Source: a virus
IMG/VR virus record: IMGVR_UViG_3300025305_000198
Coordinates: 1 to 20,032 of that record
Reading direction: 5' to 3' (one strand)
DNA length: 20,032 nt
Part shown: positions 1 through 7,560 of the stretch, piece after piece
Numbering within the stretch: the stretch's first letter is position 1
How the letters are laid out: each line of letters starts with the position of its first letter
Program-made: the position numbers and the translations under genes
Notes under the pieces: generated by a model
What the model saw: only the letters and a program-made list of their open reading frames with translations
Told to the model about the DNA's origin: nothing
Database searches by the model: none

Positions 1-1376
1 TGTTTTGCTGTATCTGCATCCGCAACAGGAATTTTTAATCTTGGTGTAATATAAATATCATAAAATTCAATATCTACTGATAATGTAGATAGTGCCGCAC
101 CGGAACCTGCTGAAGCAGTTGCATTAATGTACGCTCTTAATTCTAAAGTATTTGGAGTCTGTCCATCTAAGTCTGAAAATATATTACTTGAATATTCCGT
201 TGCACTTGTATTAGTTATTGAAAGAGTTTGCTCTCCAGTAGTGCTTGTATTTGTAGTAGTATCGTGTAATGTATTTCCTGCATTTGCCGTATAATCATAA
301 GCAATAAAACTAAGAGCAGCAGTACCAGCTACTATATATTCTGCACTTATTGTGAATTTAATTTTTGCAGTAACAGTGAATGCAGTCAATTCGTGTTCAA
401 ATTGTGGAATATTAAACTTAAAAACCAAAGTGTCATTCCCGCCAACAGTAGTTCCGTTTGCAGTAATATTAAAGTCTCCTGCAACAAGTTCTGATTTACT
501 GGACGTATCAGAATCAATCATATTTGCACCGTTATCACTCAATAAAGCATAATCATCTGATGCGTTTACTGATAGTGGTCTAACCTTAAATGATCTATCT
601 AAATCAAAATTTGTTTTATTAGCATATCCGCCTTCATAGCTAAAACCATTATTATTCACATCATCAAGTGGAACAATTACAATATTGCCATCATCTAAAA
701 CATTTGATTCTATAAAATGAAGCCGTGCATCACCAGCAGATGTAATGTCATCATGTGCAAGTGCTATAATTTCATTATCTCTTATGACATCAACAGGAGC
801 AGGAAAAACATATCCATCTCTACAATTAGCTGGACTTGATACAGTACTTGTCTCTGGTGTAAAAGCACCATAAACTAATGGAAAGTATTTTTTACTGGTC
901 GTTGTTTTCGTCTGTGGAATACTAATAAAATCCCACGGACGTTGCTCTGTGAGCGTTAATTTGATTGAAGCATCATCATGTGATATATCAATAAGCCTTC
1001 CTTGATAGACTTGTAGACAGTTGGCAAGTGTAGAATCTCCATTTAACTGTGAGTATATCTTTACACTGCGATTGATATATTTTCGTGTTCCTAAGAATAG
1101 TTCCGCAGAGAAGTCATCACCTTTATATTGGAAGTTCACCACACTAAGTGAGATATTACCTGTCTTGGCTGTGCTTTTGGCAAGATCAATGGATGAACGA
1201 ACAGAAGGAGTGTTCGTTATTGCTCCATGATAGAATACAGAATCAACTGTTGTATCTGCTAATGATATTGGAGTAAAACTTGAACCGCCGTCATAATACA
1301 ACTGGACGATCCAGTTCTCTTGTATATTTCCTTGCTTAGAAGCGGAAGAGTATGCGGAAGGTAACGTGAGACTCAT
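1..1376 (-). CDS. Tail hub or distal tail protein (partial, runs off left edge)
   Basis: Starts at ATG 1376, overlapping the tape measure stop as ATGA, and is open for 458 codons to the window edge. The N-terminal 150 residues (ENWIVQLYYDGGSSFTPISL, SVRSSIDLAKSTAKTGNISL, YINRSVKIYSQL, VYQGRLIDISHDDASIKL, TEQRPWDFISIP) are a beta-sandwich run with the SxKTGNIxxxxxNFxYKG and QGRLxxIS patterns of hub-type proteins following the tape measure (DUF2163-like, from memory). Residues about 160-458 are beta-rich, Thr/Asn/Ala-rich and likely an attached binding module. The leftmost 1 kb is clearly more AT-rich than the head genes. The real length and C-terminus are unknown. Confidence 0.75.
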   Translation of the reverse strand, partial: MSLTLPSAYSSASKQGNIQENWIVQLYYDGGSSFTPISLADTTVDSVFYHGAITNTPSVRSSIDLAKSTAKTGNISLSVVNFQYKGDDFSAELFLGTRKYINRSVKIYSQLNGDSTLANCLQVYQGRLIDISHDDASIKLTLTEQRPWDFISIPQTKTTTSKKYFPLVYGAFTPETSTVSSPANCRDGYVFPAPVDVIRDNEIIALAHDDITSAGDARLHFIESNVLDDGNIVIVPLDDVNNNGFSYEGGYANKTNFDLDRSFKVRPLSVNASDDYALLSDNGANMIDSDTSSKSELVAGDFNITANGTTVGGNDTLVFKFNIPQFEHELTAFTVTAKIKFTISAEYIVAGTAALSFIAYDYTANAGNTLHDTTTNTSTTGEQTLSITNTSATEYSSNIFSDLDGQTPNTLELRAYINATASAGSGAALSTLSVDIEFYDIYITPRLKIPVADADTAK

Positions 1377-2944
1377 GCAAGATTGAGCCTTTGTGCTTTT
1401 TGGATAGCCGGGATAATATGATCAATAACTGTTTCATCAACTAATGGTGCGGAGATGTTCAATGTGATTCCGCCTTGTGGACCTTCAATATTTGGTGATC
1501 CTATTGGTGTGACCTGGACTCTTTCACGTCCGCCAGGATTATCACCAACCATCATCATCTGTGGACCGGAAGTCACGAAGTCACCACCTGTTGCGAATGA
1601 TGATAAGGCTTTATCCATTAATCCACCAGCAACCGCACCACCACCAGCCGCTAATACTAAATTCAATGGAAATGGAACTGTTTTAAGAACGGAAGAAATA
1701 TATCCAGCAACGGCTTCCATTGTTTCGGCACGAACAACTGCTTTCATGGCATCTTTCGCTGAACCATGAACAAGTGCCGCCTGTTTTAATTCATCAAGCA
1801 CTTGCTGCTTTTTCGTTTCGTTTATTTTATTCTGTATTATTAATTGTGCGTTAGCCCGTGCTTCACTTTTACTACCTATTTCTCCTTCTTTGATTTCTAT
1901 ATCTCCAAGAATATCTAATTCATCTTCAAATTCAGCGTTCACTGTAGATAATGCTTCTTTATACATATTATTGTGATCAATTATTTTTTGTAGTCTGTCA
2001 AGCTCAGCTTGTCCGGCTTCTGTAAATTCAAAGAAGTTTCCCATTTTTGTAACTGCTAAATCATCTTCAAGAGTTTTTATGCTCATTAATAACATTGCTT
2101 CAGTACGTTTATCCAGTGATCCCATTTTGTCCAAACGGCTCATGGTTTCTTTTGTAGTGATTAATTTTGCTTCAATAACTGCGATGCGTTCTTCTGTATC
2201 AACTATTCCTTCTAATGTAGTATTTGATAATCTTAATTGTGTAATATATCCACTGACCGCTTCAGCCGCACCTTTGAATCCTTTTGCTATTTTTATAACA
2301 GCCGGAGCAAGTAATACACCAATAGATTCTGCCGAATCTCCGATGGCGTTCTTCATTTGTTCAATGGAACCACTCATTGTATCTGCTTGTGCCTTTGCCT
2401 GTCCGCCGAACATATTCGCAAGGTTACCTGTCAGAGATTCAAGTCTTTCTGTTGATCCAGCCGCACCTTCAACAGTAACACCGTATCTGCTCATGGCATT
2501 CATGGATGTCCCAAATGTCCGTCCAACAAGTTGTGCCGCCGCATTTAAATCTGTTCCGGTTGCGGCAGCATAGTCCAATGTTACGGCTGTTAATCTCTTT
2601 AATGCTTCCTCATCCTTTGTAAATGCCGCCATCATAGACATAGCTTCAATAGTTGCCTCATCACCAAATGCAGTGACCTTCTGAAGCGATGAAGCATAAT
2701 TCAGTAATGTCTTAGATGTTCTGCCAAGTGCCGTTTCAAGTTTCTTTTCTGCAAGTTCTTGTTGTCCTGAAGCATCAATGACTGCCTTGAATCCAGATAT
2801 GATTCCTCTGGCACCAAAATAAGCCGCACCGGCAGCTAATGCTGACTTACCTAAAGACCTAAGACCTGAATCAATGCCTTTCAGTCCTTTCTTGGTCTTA
2901 TTAGCACCTTTTAGCTTGGTTCTTAATACAATGTCTTTAGCCAT
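1373..2944 (-). CDS. Tail tape measure protein
   Basis: A 523-residue protein after the chaperones that sets tail length. The N-terminus is Lys/Gly-rich with repeated GLKGIDSGLRSLGKSA. Residues about 25-200 hold the tape-measure domain with Ala/Gly-rich helices (LDYAAATGTDLNAAAQLVGR, SMNAMSRYGVTVEG). Residues 250-400 form long charged helices. Hydrophobic segments near 428-450 (FPLNLVLAAGGGAVAGGL) could cross the host membrane during DNA entry. The end FATGGDFVTSGPQMMMVGDN followed by RERVQV is a very common tape-measure C-terminus. At about 1.5 angstrom per residue the length suggests a tail near 80 nm, a short siphovirus tail. No lysozyme or peptidase domain is present. Confidence 0.9.
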   Translation of the reverse strand: MAKDIVLRTKLKGANKTKKGLKGIDSGLRSLGKSALAAGAAYFGARGIISGFKAVIDASGQQELAEKKLETALGRTSKTLLNYASSLQKVTAFGDEATIEAMSMMAAFTKDEEALKRLTAVTLDYAAATGTDLNAAAQLVGRTFGTSMNAMSRYGVTVEGAAGSTERLESLTGNLANMFGGQAKAQADTMSGSIEQMKNAIGDSAESIGVLLAPAVIKIAKGFKGAAEAVSGYITQLRLSNTTLEGIVDTEERIAVIEAKLITTKETMSRLDKMGSLDKRTEAMLLMSIKTLEDDLAVTKMGNFFEFTEAGQAELDRLQKIIDHNNMYKEALSTVNAEFEDELDILGDIEIKEGEIGSKSEARANAQLIIQNKINETKKQQVLDELKQAALVHGSAKDAMKAVVRAETMEAVAGYISSVLKTVPFPLNLVLAAGGGAVAGGLMDKALSSFATGGDFVTSGPQMMMVGDNPGGRERVQVTPIGSPNIEGPQGGITLNISAPLVDETVIDHIIPAIQKAQRLNLA

Positions 2945-3623
2945 TATTTCTTCTTTTCCTGATCTCGTTTCATACAGGCATTCATTTCTTCTTCAATGAA
3001 TTCAAAGTATTTCATCCTGTGCCAGTCCGCTTCGTCCAGTGATGGAGCAGCCGGAATGTTGAATCGCTTTACCATCATGTATTCACGGATATAGTTCTGG
3101 AATTCTTCATCCAGGAACAGTTCTGCATTGGCAAATAATGGAATCTGATAGAATAACGATTGCCCGGCAGACCATTTGGACCGTTCAGCTTCTTCTCCGA
3201 TCCGTTCAAATTCATTCCATACTTCAACTTCATTATATTTTATTTTTTTGTTAAGTGTTGGCGATGTCGCTTTATATGGAAAGGAAATAAACCCAGAGCC
3301 GGGAGGACCAAAATACGATAACCAGACATTTAAACGACACCGCCATTCGCTTTTTTTTCGATAACCAGATAATTTTGAATGATTGCCTGACCTAACATAT
3401 CTATCTCCGCATCGGTCAATCCTTCCACTGCTGATTCCGGATTAGTGAATGCAATGGATAAAGCCATTTCGATCGTATCGTAATACTTATTCCAGTCTAT
3501 TTCATTTGATTGATTCAACACCGCTGGTGCATACGATTGTGAATGTATCGAATGAAGTTTCCGGCGATCTTTGAATGTGATTGAATTGACCTCCCATTTT
3601 CTTTTTAGAGCTTCAATTTCCAT
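2944..3623 (-). CDS. G-T fusion chaperone by -1 programmed frameshift
   Basis: The stretch 2944-3351 has no ATG-started gene covering it but is fully open in the -1 frame: 135 codons from AGC at 3351 to TAA at 2944-2946, which I read triplet by triplet. The first ATG in that frame is at 3078, and no GTG or TTG precedes it, so ordinary initiation cannot explain it. Slipping back one base on A-AAA-AAA (3357-3351) joins the first 91 residues of the G-like protein to this frame, giving about 226 residues. The T part has PPGSGFISFPYKA, helical EVWNEFERIGEEAERSKWSA, YIREYMMVKRFNIPAAPS and a charged C-terminus. This is the lambda G/GT arrangement. The TAA overlaps the tape measure ATG (TAATG). Confidence 0.82.
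3330..3623 (-). CDS. Tail assembly chaperone G-like (0-frame product)
   Basis: A 97-residue protein with ribosome site AAAGGAA before ATG 3623. The N-terminus is mixed (EALKRKWEVNSITFKDRRKL) and the rest mostly helical (EIDWNKYYDTIEMALSIAFT, LTDAEIDMLGQAIIQNYLVI). It ends KKANGGVV after an eight-A run. Small helical proteins in this slot bind the tape measure and tube subunits during tail assembly (lambda gpG). The eight-A run at 3351-3358, read GAA-AAA-AAA, is the likely -1 slip site giving the longer GT-like product (separate entry). Confidence 0.8.
   Translation of the reverse strand: MEIEALKRKWEVNSITFKDRRKLHSIHSQSYAPAVLNQSNEIDWNKYYDTIEMALSIAFTNPESAVEGLTDAEIDMLGQAIIQNYLVIEKKANGGVV
3351..3358 (-). 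promoter_or_regulatory. A8 slippery site for -1 frameshift
   Basis: Eight A residues on the minus strand in frame G-AAA-AAA-AA followed by GCG. The heptamer A-AAA-AAA fits the X-XXY-YYZ rule. The 0-frame stop comes 21 bases past the run. The following GCGAATGGCGGTGTCG could fold weakly. No ribosome-site-like AGGAG is seen within 20 bases upstream. Confidence 0.75.
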
Positions 3624-3646
3624 GTATTTCCTTTTTTATTTTTAAT

Positions 3647-4771
3647 TTACCAGGCTGATTGTGATTCTCCATTGAACAACTGTACTTGTAAGGCTTCATC
3701 TCCATCGCTTGTTCCTGCCTGTACACATTCAAAATTCAACGTATGAAATACCCCGGCATCACTTAAATCCTGGTCTGGCATGGATACGTGCTGAATTTCA
3801 GCAAGAATATTCATTTCCCCGGCTGAGCTTACAGTACCATCACCCCAGATAAGTTTTAAGGTCATAGTGTCACCATCAACAAAATCCTGAAGCACATTCA
3901 TTCCTGCACCATAATCTATTTCAGCATCATATTTAACACCCATTGATCCTGTTACAGCATATTCTGTTATTCCAATATATTCCGCATCTCCAACAGAATT
4001 ATGTGAAGGTGATCTCACTGCATTGTTTGTAATAGTAATGCTAAAATCCTTCAGAATTAAATCCTGCAAAGTATCTCCATCAACATCTAATTGTTTGGTA
4101 TCCATATCAGACATGGAATAATAAGATGTCTCTGGTGCAACCCATGTCCCGCCTGAAAAATCCTGTTCCAGTCCAGATGTGCTTAATCCATTTCCGCTTC
4201 CTTGATAACTATGACCTGAATAAAAATTACCACTCAAGGTCATTAAATTATTATTTGATCCGGCTGAAAATGCCATCGTTAATTCATTAACAATATTCCC
4301 ATTGATTCGGATACCTTCACCCGCTGTTCCAGTATCATAAGCAAGATTCACTGAATGAGGAAGATTACTGCTTATAGTTCCACCAACACTTGAAATCATA
4401 GTGCCTTGTCCGCCTATTTCTGTTGTGTGAATATAGCTACCAGATTCAGAATGTTCCTGTGCTACAAGAGTAAGAAACTGAGCCAGAAGTTTCGGTGTTG
4501 CCCAGAATTCAAACGGTGTTGTTACCGTTCCTCCTTTTGAGCTGGTGTATGTATCGCTTTTGTGTTTTACAAGTCCTCTCCCCGATAACAATCTTGATTC
4601 TCTGACAATCTCAATGGATGGTCTGGTTGCCTGAAGAACTGGCAACTGCCGATAAGCCGTCCCATCTGCACCGCTACTATCAACAGATACACCATAGCCG
4701 CTACTATTTGGTTCAGCTTTTATTCCAATTAGAGGAGTAGTTGGAGCAAGGACTGTTTTACTAATTGCCAT
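3647..4771 (-). CDS. Major tail tube protein
   Basis: A 374-residue protein with a strong ribosome site (AAAGGAG) before ATG 4771. It is beta-rich, Gly/Ser/Thr-rich and free of cysteine except one near the C-terminus. The N-terminus reads MAISKTVLAPTTPLIGIK. A strand set ESRLLSGRGLVKHKSD and TPFEFWATPKLLAQFL (about 57-98) fits tube proteins that carry an ER/ESR-type ring contact. The C-terminal region repeats strands typical of an added Ig-like or tube domain (DLILKDFSITITNNAV, LNFECVQAG). It directly precedes the G/GT chaperones and the tape measure, the canonical tail tube position. At 374 residues it is larger than lambda gpV (246), which suggests an extra domain. Confidence 0.78.
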   Translation of the reverse strand: MAISKTVLAPTTPLIGIKAEPNSSGYGVSVDSSGADGTAYRQLPVLQATRPSIEIVRESRLLSGRGLVKHKSDTYTSSKGGTVTTPFEFWATPKLLAQFLTLVAQEHSESGSYIHTTEIGGQGTMISSVGGTISSNLPHSVNLAYDTGTAGEGIRINGNIVNELTMAFSAGSNNNLMTLSGNFYSGHSYQGSGNGLSTSGLEQDFSGGTWVAPETSYYSMSDMDTKQLDVDGDTLQDLILKDFSITITNNAVRSPSHNSVGDAEYIGITEYAVTGSMGVKYDAEIDYGAGMNVLQDFVDGDTMTLKLIWGDGTVSSAGEMNILAEIQHVSMPDQDLSDAGVFHTLNFECVQAGTSDGDEALQVQLFNGESQSAW

Positions 4772-4955
4772 TTTTGTTCTCCTTTACTTTTTTGATGATT
4801 CCCATTGCTAACATTTCATCGGCAATGGCTTTTTTTAATGTGATTTCCTTTCCTTCATTTAATGAATTAAATTCATCAGAAGAACAAGGAACACTGTTTG
4901 CTGTCATTGAACTGAATTTATCATATCCATTGACAATTCTTTTTTTATATCTCAT
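4761..4955 (-). CDS. 64-residue hypothetical tail-region protein
   Basis: I take the start as ATG 4955, overlapping the upstream TAA as TAATG; an upstream reading to 4979 overlaps the previous gene and is less likely. The product is charged: MRYKKRIVNGYDKFSSM, a middle helix LKKAIADEMLAMGIIKKVKE and a Lys/Asn tail. There is no membrane segment or known motif. It overlaps the tail tube gene by 11 bases, and that gene's AAAGGAG lies within its last codons. Confidence 0.6.
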   Translation of the reverse strand: MRYKKRIVNGYDKFSSMTANSVPCSSDEFNSLNEGKEITLKKAIADEMLAMGIIKKVKENKNGN

Positions 4956-5377
4956 TATATCGACTCCATAACTACACAATTAAATACCATACTTGCTCTT
5001 AAAATATCCGGCACATCCGGATCTTGCTCATATTCTATCGACTCGATCCGCCCATCGTGGAATTTGTAACTCGATGAAGGAGAGTAGGCTGAATTGTTAT
5101 GCAACAATCTTTTGCATCTCTCCGCCCGTTTTGATAGATGATCAATATTATTCTCAAATTCTCCGCCTTTGTTCATCTCGTAAGTGATCAAAACAGAATA
5201 AGCTCGGACCTGGCCGTTTGACATTAATTCTATCATATCATCAGATTGCGGCATGATGGCGATGGATTCATTGCCTGAGTTCTTATATCCCACTGGCAGA
5301 TTAAACTCATCTTCAAGCAGTTTTTCAATAGAGTCCAGGACATTTGTCTTTATTATATTTGTATAACTTATCGCCAC
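4955..5377 (-). CDS. Probable tail completion or terminator protein
   Basis: A 140-residue alpha/beta protein with a GTG start at 5377 inside the end of the previous gene. The N-terminal helix (ISYTNIIKTNVLDSIEKLLE), a strand IAIMPQSDD, another strand RAYSVLITYEM, a helix HLSKRAERCKRLL and a C-terminal strand pair (DILRASMVFNCVVMESI) follow the tail-terminator fold order seen in lambda gpU-like proteins. Its place, after the neck and before the tail tube gene, is where such proteins are found. Sequence identity to a family is not claimed. Confidence 0.65.
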   Translation of the reverse strand: MAISYTNIIKTNVLDSIEKLLEDEFNLPVGYKNSGNESIAIMPQSDDMIELMSNGQVRAYSVLITYEMNKGGEFENNIDHLSKRAERCKRLLHNNSAYSPSSSYKFHDGRIESIEYEQDPDVPDILRASMVFNCVVMESI

Positions 5378-6330
5378 AGCCTTGCCGTCTTGATCTTTGG
5401 ATTATCCTGCATTCCGGACACTTCAAGTTCCCATTCGTCTGATGTTGAATTGTACACGCCAGGACTAAAACGACAATACATCCCATGTCCCACATTCTGG
5501 AATGAACCGTCTATCACTTCGGCACTGGCCACCTGTGATATTTTTAAAGATGTTCCGTCACCAATATAAGAATCAAACTTCACACCTGAAGCAGTCCCGG
5601 CGGTGAATGTTCCGGTTGTGTTGATCTTGATCTTTATCAGGTCCCAGTCCACTGCTGGATTCCCACGAACATCAACAATATCGCCAGTGGTTGAACCGTT
5701 CGCTGATATTACTCTTAATTGTTTTTGACGTTCACCTTGATTCCATAGTCTGTATTTCCCGGCAACTAACTGATCTAATAATCCCAATCCAGTTTCAGCA
5801 TCTATTGCACGTTTTTCAAGTTCGTCTGCAAGTTCCTGGTTCAATGGTCGGACAAGTGAGCTGCAAGTAAGCAGTGCGTTTGACTTGATAATGATCCAGT
5901 CATAATCACGAGATGATGCTGAAGCCGTTCCCACACCTTTCCTGGATACTATTGGAAACGGTACAAAACTGCGGATGCGTTCTGCGGCTTCGTTGTTGAT
6001 CCGTGTCTTTAAAGTTTCCCAATCCACACCGGCTTCCATCCGATCTTCGTTTGGCGAATTACTTGAATTATAGACATAAGTAATATCCGGGCCTGAATCA
6101 TAGAACCATTCATTGTTCTCTGTCAACGCTGCCAGATTGGCCTGTGCCGATCCAAGTTCATTTCCGTTCATGTATAACTGACTTACAAAGCCGGATTGTG
6201 TATAATATTTATTGCTTGTAAATACCGCCCAGTTCGTCAGCAGTTTCTTCTGATCGTAAACATCAAGATCAGGAACTACTGCGATCAGGTCTGTGGTTGT
6301 GTTTGAATATGCTGTTTCAACTGTGCTCAT
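5368..6330 (-). CDS. Structural protein, possible neck or head-tail connector
   Basis: A 320-residue protein at the head-to-tail gene transition. Residues about 5-60 (TTTDLIAVVPDLDVYDQKKL, NWAVFTSNKYYTQSG) are a helical opening like that of head-completion proteins. Residues 100-200 include a helical segment (LVRPLNQELADELEKRAIDA). Residues about 205-315 are beta-rich with SANGSTTGDIVDVRGN, GVKFDSYIGDG and SGMQDNPKIKTARLWR. This looks like an adaptor domain fused to a beta module. I do not recognise a named family. It starts by ATGA with the coiled-coil gene and overlaps the next gene by 10 bases. Confidence 0.6.
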   Translation of the reverse strand: MSTVETAYSNTTTDLIAVVPDLDVYDQKKLLTNWAVFTSNKYYTQSGFVSQLYMNGNELGSAQANLAALTENNEWFYDSGPDITYVYNSSNSPNEDRMEAGVDWETLKTRINNEAAERIRSFVPFPIVSRKGVGTASASSRDYDWIIIKSNALLTCSSLVRPLNQELADELEKRAIDAETGLGLLDQLVAGKYRLWNQGERQKQLRVISANGSTTGDIVDVRGNPAVDWDLIKIKINTTGTFTAGTASGVKFDSYIGDGTSLKISQVASAEVIDGSFQNVGHGMYCRFSPGVYNSTSDEWELEVSGMQDNPKIKTARLWR

Positions 6331-6473
6331 GCTTTCACCTTTTCCTGTTCCTCCATTAATTCAGGAACGTCTAATTCTTTTATTAATCTTTTAATTTCTA
6401 ATAAGTATGTCAAAATACCGTCTATTTCCTCAGATAATCTTTTAAGTTCTTCAATGACCTCATCTAAACGCAT
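6327..6473 (-). CDS. 48-residue coiled-coil protein
   Basis: I place the start at ATG 6473, ten bases inside the lysozyme end, and reject ATG 6524, whose extra 17 residues only mirror the lysozyme frame. The protein is one long amphipathic helix (LDEVIEELKRLSEEIDGILTY, then LEIKRLIKELDVPEL) with a charged tail, so an oligomeric coiled coil is likely. No membrane segment or lipobox is present, which argues against a spanin. It couples to the neck gene by ATGA. The function is unknown. Confidence 0.58.
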   Translation of the reverse strand: MRLDEVIEELKRLSEEIDGILTYLLEIKRLIKELDVPELMEEQEKVKA

Positions 6474-6874
6474 CTTATCCGATCCGATAATGCCTTTGCA
6501 CGATTCGGTGTTTGTACTGCCCATTTTGAATCAAGCATCTCATCGGCTGCTGATTCCCATTCTTCATTCTTCAGATGTTCAATCGTTTTCTTGAACTTTG
6601 ATACTCCATTTACTCCTAACTGATAACACATCTCAATCATCACATCCTTGACTGTACCAGGAAGATCAGCATACCATCCAAACTTAAATTCAATACTTCT
6701 GATGAGTGCTTCCAGTTTTCTTTGCAGAATAATGTTTGCAATATCCTCATCTAATACAAGGTCCTTGATCGCAAATCCGTATCCAATGGTGTCAAAATCG
6801 AGCGTATCTCTATATAACTTCGCTCGAAAGCCTTCATGTTTACGGATGGAGTTAAGCAGTTCAAGAGTGACCAT
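6464..6874 (-). CDS. Endolysin, GH24 (T4-type) lysozyme
   Basis: A 136-residue muramidase that cleaves the peptidoglycan beta-1,4 link at the end of infection. The catalytic triad has the same spacing as T4 lysozyme: Glu14 (KHEGFR), Asp23 (LYRDT) and Thr29 (TIGYG). The C-terminal SKWAVQTPNRAKALSDRIR (about 114-133) matches the family's SxWxxQxPxRAxxxxxxxR block. There is no signal peptide, SAR helix or wall-binding domain, so it needs a holin. It begins by TAATG overlap with the 97-aa gene. All key residues are intact. Confidence 0.93.
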   Translation of the reverse strand: MVTLELLNSIRKHEGFRAKLYRDTLDFDTIGYGFAIKDLVLDEDIANIILQRKLEALIRSIEFKFGWYADLPGTVKDVMIEMCYQLGVNGVSKFKKTIEHLKNEEWESAADEMLDSKWAVQTPNRAKALSDRIRCV

Positions 6875-7167
6875 TAATTATCGCTTCTTAATCCACGAAT
6901 GAATTCTTGTATACCATGTCCGGCAATGTTGTCTATTGCATCCACCAGCCACGGCTCAACTGTTTTATTCCAGAACTTCTTGGTGTACTTCCATTTGCCC
7001 ATACCAAGTGTGCAAGTAACTCCTATACCGTACATAATCATCCCAAATTGTGCCTTTATCCTGTTGTTCGGTATCTTCTTTAGTATCCATGCCACTGCCA
7101 CCGCACCAATGCCTCCTGCTGCATATTGCAATGTGGACACTCCTAATTTTGCGATCAACCATTCCAT
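6874..7167 (-). CDS. Membrane protein next to endolysin, holin candidate
   Basis: A 97-residue protein with a ribosome site AGAGAGG before ATG 7167. There are two hydrophobic stretches: about 10-30 (LQYAAGGIGAVAVAWIL) and about 41-55 (FGMIMYGIGVTCTLG), with KKIPNNRIK between. The hydrophilic C-terminus is KFWNKTVEPWLVDAIDNIAG and ends IRGLRSDN. Two helices and the position directly before the lysozyme (TAATG overlap) make it the best holin candidate here. I recall close relatives annotated only as hypothetical, so the function is inferred from place and topology. Confidence 0.62.
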   Translation of the reverse strand: MEWLIAKLGVSTLQYAAGGIGAVAVAWILKKIPNNRIKAQFGMIMYGIGVTCTLGMGKWKYTKKFWNKTVEPWLVDAIDNIAGHGIQEFIRGLRSDN

Positions 7168-7169
7168 AA

Positions 7170-7403
7170 TTAACCTCTCTTAAATAAAAATCCTATTAAT
7201 GTTGTAAAAAATAAAGCCACAGTCGATCCGACTCCAGTGATAGCACTGATGGCTTTCTCGTTTGATCTCACTCTGCCGTTTATCTGTTCCAGGTGGACCA
7301 TTTGCTTATTCTGTGATTCAACCATGTATTTTAATGCTCCTTTCACTGCCACCATATCTTCCTTCAGTCCATTGCGGAAATCGTTTACTTCTTTATGATT
7401 CAT
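7170..7403 (-). CDS. XhlA-like membrane protein (holin-associated)
   Basis: A 77-residue protein with a helical coiled-coil N-terminus (about 1-52: NDFRNGLKEDMVAVKGALKY, MVHLEQINGRVRSNEKAISA) and a single C-terminal membrane helix (VGSTVALFFTTLIGFLF), ending KRG. This is the plan of hemolysin XhlA and similar phage proteins that cooperate with holin and endolysin. The membrane tail orientation and the adjacent lysozyme gene support a lysis role. It could instead be an i-spanin-like protein, but the membrane segment is at the wrong end for that. Confidence 0.65.
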   Translation of the reverse strand: MNHKEVNDFRNGLKEDMVAVKGALKYMVESQNKQMVHLEQINGRVRSNEKAISAITGVGSTVALFFTTLIGFLFKRG

Positions 7404-7560
7404 TTCTTTTGAAAACCTTGTCTATCACTTTTTTGCCTACATATATAATTGCCACTACAGAAACTATCATCAACCAGTCCACCATTGGATTACCATAATC
7501 TGATTCTACTGCTAAAATTGGAGTCTTGATCATTAATGGCTGTACTGCAAGGCTGTCCAT
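7393..7560 (-). CDS. 55-residue membrane protein
   Basis: A short gene in the gap between the MscS-like gene and the next membrane gene. ATG 7560 overlaps the upstream TAA as TAATG, and the TAA at 7393-7395 lies 11 bases inside the next gene. One helix (WLMIVSVVAIIYVG, about 29-42) spans the membrane, followed by a basic tail KKVIDKVFKR. The orientation would be N-out by the positive-inside rule. It could be a pinholin- or antiholin-like protein given its neighbours, but no family is recognised. Confidence 0.62.
   Translation of the reverse strand: MDSLAVQPLMIKTPILAVESDYGNPMVDWLMIVSVVAIIYVGKKVIDKVFKRNES

Noticed and set aside
1455-1769. A plus-strand frame with a Pro-rich product
   Set aside because: Antisense of the Gly-rich tape measure C-terminus; Gly codons read as Pro/Ala on the other strand.
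2079-2573. A 164-codon plus-strand open frame
   Set aside because: It lies wholly opposite the tape measure gene, has no ribosome site, and its product mirrors antisense Ala/Gly codons. All supported genes are on the minus strand.
6965-7162. A minus-strand frame inside the 97-aa membrane protein gene
   Set aside because: Shadow frame with no membrane or domain pattern; the overlapping gene has better start and coupling.
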